A stretch of DNA of 64,000 bases from contig DASXZP010000032.1 in NCBI GenBank assembly GCA_036501825.1, positions 1-64,000 on the forward strand, read 5' to 3'. The position numbers and the translations under genes are program-made. This DNA comes from JAFECT01 sp036501825. GTDB taxonomy: Bacteria; Pseudomonadota; Alphaproteobacteria; Caulobacterales; Caulobacteraceae. Below the pieces are notes generated by a model. That model ran no database searches and was not told the DNA's origin. It worked only from the letters and a program-made list of their open reading frames with translations. Of this stretch, positions 61,981 to 64,000 are shown one piece after another (position 1 is the first letter of the stretch; every line of letters starts with the position of its first letter).

Positions 61981-64000
61981 ATGAGGAAAGCGACCTTTGC
62001 AGGACGGGGTTTTGCGGCGCTGCTGATGGCGACCACGGCCATGGTCGTGCTCAGCGCGGGACAGGCGAGCGCGGCGGACGATTCCAAACCGGCGACGACG
62101 GTGGGCGAAGTCGTCGTTACGGCGCAGAAGCGCACCGAAAACATTCAGAACGTGCCCGCCTCGGTCACCGCCGTCGGCGCGAAGCTGATCGACCGCCTGC
62201 AAGCGACCAGTTTGCAGGACTACGCCGACTACGTTCCGGGCCTGACCGTCCAATCCAACGGCGCCGACGCCAATCGCCTGATCATCCGCGGTCTCTCGAC
62301 CGGCCCCGACGACATCAGCCCAACGGTGGGCGTCTATGTCGATGACGCGCCGTTCGGCTCCAACAGCGGCTACGCGCTGGGCGCTCTGCTCAGCCCCGAC
62401 GTCGATCCCTTCGACCTCGACCACGTGGAAGTGCTGCGCGGTCCGCAGGGCACACTGTACGGCGCCAGCACCCTCGGCGGCCTGGTCAAATACGTGACCA
62501 AGGCGCCCAGCACCGCCGGCTTCGACGGCCACGTTCGTGTCGACTTCACCGATGAAGACGGTACCGGCGCCACCGGCGAGAGCTTCCGCGCCGGTTTCAA
62601 CCTGCCGATCTCCGACAAGGTCGCGCTGCGCATCAGCGGCTATACCTCCGATCAGGAAGGCGATCTGACCAACGTCCGCACCGGCCAGGACCATCTGAAC
62701 GGCTCCGCCAAGTCGGGCGGCCGCTTCGACCTGATGATCAAGCCGATCGATGATCTGACCATCGACCTGATCGCCTTCACCGATTCCAACAAGATCAAGA
62801 ATAGCGGCCTGGTCCTGGGCGATGCGGTCACGCTGCAGCCGCTGTATGGCCAGTACGCCGGCTATGACTACGTCAACCAGCATGCGTCGACGTCGTACCA
62901 GGTATTCGAAGGCGTGGTGAAATACCGCCTGCCGAACGGTATTACCGCCAGCTCGACCACCAGCTATTCCAAGTTCTCGGTGGACGAAGTCTCCGACGAC
63001 ACCACCATCTTCCAACCGGCTTTAGGCGCCTTCCTGGGGTCGATCCTAGAATTCCCGGGCATCGTGGCGCCGACGACCAAGAAGGTGACCGAAGAGGTGC
63101 GCCTCGAATCGCCGACCGGCGACCGGTTGGAGTGGTTGGTCGGCGGCTTCTTCGACCTGGAGAACAGCGACTACCTGGCGGGCATCAATTCGGTCTACGA
63201 ATTCGGCGCCACGCCGCCGTCCTTCCTCGCCCCGACCGTGAACCTGCTGGCGAACTACGAGACAGTGAGTTCGCTCAACCGCTACTCCGAGCGCGCGATC
63301 TTCGGTAACGTCACCTACCATTTCACGCCCACGCTCGATGCGTCGCTCGGTCTGCGTTACAGCTCGAACGATCAGCACCTGACCTCGGAGGGGTCAGGCT
63401 ACCTCGCGCTGCTCGGCGCGATCCCGACGCTCGCCCATGCCTCGTCGAGCGATAACGTCTGGACCGAGTCCGGCGACGTCCGCTGGCATTTCGAACCGGA
63501 CTCGATGGCCTACGGCCGCATCTCGCGCGGCTACCGTCCGGGCGGTCCGAACCTGACCGGTCCGTCATTCAATCCGGACACCACCTGGAACTACGAACTG
63601 GGCCTGAAGACCACCAAGCTCGACGGCAAGCTCACCGCCGACCTCGCGCTCTTCTACATCGACTGGCGCGACATCCAGTTGAACTTCTTCAACGGCACGT
63701 TCGTCAGCATCGGCAATGCAGGCAACGCGCGCAGCGACGGTCTCGAATTTGAAGGGACCTACACCCCGATCCCGGGCCTGGTGTTTGCGGCCAACGGCGC
63801 CTACACCGATGCGAAGATCACCTCGCTGATCCCCGGCGCTCAGGGCGGCGCGGTCGTCGGCGATGCCCTGCCCTTCGACTCGAAGTGGACGGGCGCTCTG
63901 CGCGCCGACTACTTCTTCCCGGTCCTGACTGATGCGGAGTTCAACGTCGGCGGCAGCCTGCGTTATCGCAGCTCGTTCAACACAACCTTCCCAGGCGACA
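61981..64000 (+). CDS. TonB-dependent receptor, 3' end cut off by window
   Basis: Outer-membrane active transporter; 673 residues are visible and the C-terminal barrel strands continue beyond the window. Signal peptide MRKATFAGRGFAALLMATTAMVVLSAGQASA, then the TonB-box-like region TTVGEVVVTAQKRTENIQNVPASVTAVGA, the plug domain (YADYVPGLTVQSNGADANRLIIRGLSTGP, VEVLRGPQGTLYGASTLGGLVKYVTKAP) and the start of the beta-barrel, including FEPDSMAYGRISRGYRPGGPN and WNYELGLKTTKLDGKL. The EVVVTAQKR type is common in Caulobacterales/sphingomonads. Operator-like repeats precede it; neighbouring cytoplasmic peptidases suggest a peptide-like substrate. Confidence 0.95.
   Translation, partial: MRKATFAGRGFAALLMATTAMVVLSAGQASAADDSKPATTVGEVVVTAQKRTENIQNVPASVTAVGAKLIDRLQATSLQDYADYVPGLTVQSNGADANRLIIRGLSTGPDDISPTVGVYVDDAPFGSNSGYALGALLSPDVDPFDLDHVEVLRGPQGTLYGASTLGGLVKYVTKAPSTAGFDGHVRVDFTDEDGTGATGESFRAGFNLPISDKVALRISGYTSDQEGDLTNVRTGQDHLNGSAKSGGRFDLMIKPIDDLTIDLIAFTDSNKIKNSGLVLGDAVTLQPLYGQYAGYDYVNQHASTSYQVFEGVVKYRLPNGITASSTTSYSKFSVDEVSDDTTIFQPALGAFLGSILEFPGIVAPTTKKVTEEVRLESPTGDRLEWLVGGFFDLENSDYLAGINSVYEFGATPPSFLAPTVNLLANYETVSSLNRYSERAIFGNVTYHFTPTLDASLGLRYSSNDQHLTSEGSGYLALLGAIPTLAHASSSDNVWTESGDVRWHFEPDSMAYGRISRGYRPGGPNLTGPSFNPDTTWNYELGLKTTKLDGKLTADLALFYIDWRDIQLNFFNGTFVSIGNAGNARSDGLEFEGTYTPIPGLVFAANGAYTDAKITSLIPGAQGGAVVGDALPFDSKWTGALRADYFFPVLTDAEFNVGGSLRYRSSFNTTFPGD

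Overview
This window is GC-rich, almost fully coding chromosomal DNA from an alphaproteobacterium, most likely of the order Caulobacterales (Caulobacter/Phenylobacterium-like; genus not determined). The evidence is a complete holdfast-polysaccharide cluster (hfsD, hfsA-B-C, hfsE-F-G-H), TTAA-N7-TTAA boxes of the kind bound by CtrA, a plsY-dprA-topA neighbourhood and TonB-dependent transport. No phage, insertion sequence or CRISPR array was seen. One tRNA gene (Ser-GCT) is present.

Region 1 (1-16.4 kb) is an amino-acid biosynthesis island. Leftward ilvB-ilvN-ilvC (ilvC runs off the left edge) and rightward ilvE-leuC-leuD-leuB-gltD-gltB diverge from one control region. Each direction carries its own apparent ribosome-mediated attenuator: a short leader peptide rich in Val/Leu/Ile followed by a terminator hairpin. 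ilvE also seems to be translated by coupling to a 20-codon upstream ORF. The operon makes Leu/Ile/Val and the glutamate that the IlvE transaminase consumes. proB-proA follow.

Region 2 (16.4-23.8 kb) is a leftward curli-type amyloid locus: csgF, csgG, a 470-aa curlin-repeat protein, a 193-aa curlin-repeat protein and a small secreted protein. Two uncharacterised genes flank it; one is a membrane-anchored TPR protein with a CtrA-like box in front.

Region 3 (23.8-38.8 kb) is housekeeping: topA with a histone-H1-like Lys/Ala tail, dprA, plsY, pyrB with a catalytically degenerate dihydroorotase homologue, a parDE toxin-antitoxin pair, ruvX, gatCAB, a REP-like inverted repeat and two RcnB-like secreted proteins, one extremely Gly/His-rich.

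Region 4 (38.9-50.4 kb) has a glutathione transferase, a Sel1-like small protein and then the holdfast synthesis and export cluster, with a phytase-family esterase-like gene embedded in it. A tRNA-Ser gene and a frameshifted receiver-domain remnant follow.

Region 5 (50.8-64 kb) ends in what looks like a peptide uptake and degradation regulon: a TonB-dependent receptor, a Spinster-like MFS transporter, a gamma-glutamyltransferase homologue with Ser at the nucleophile position, a DUF885 metallopeptidase and an S9 prolyl-oligopeptidase-type enzyme. Two divergent paralogous TetR regulators sit in it. Related TGTATTG-containing inverted repeats lie in front of the S9 gene, the ggt operon and the receptor gene. 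The hydrolases show no signal peptides, which suggests import of an intact peptide followed by cytoplasmic breakdown.
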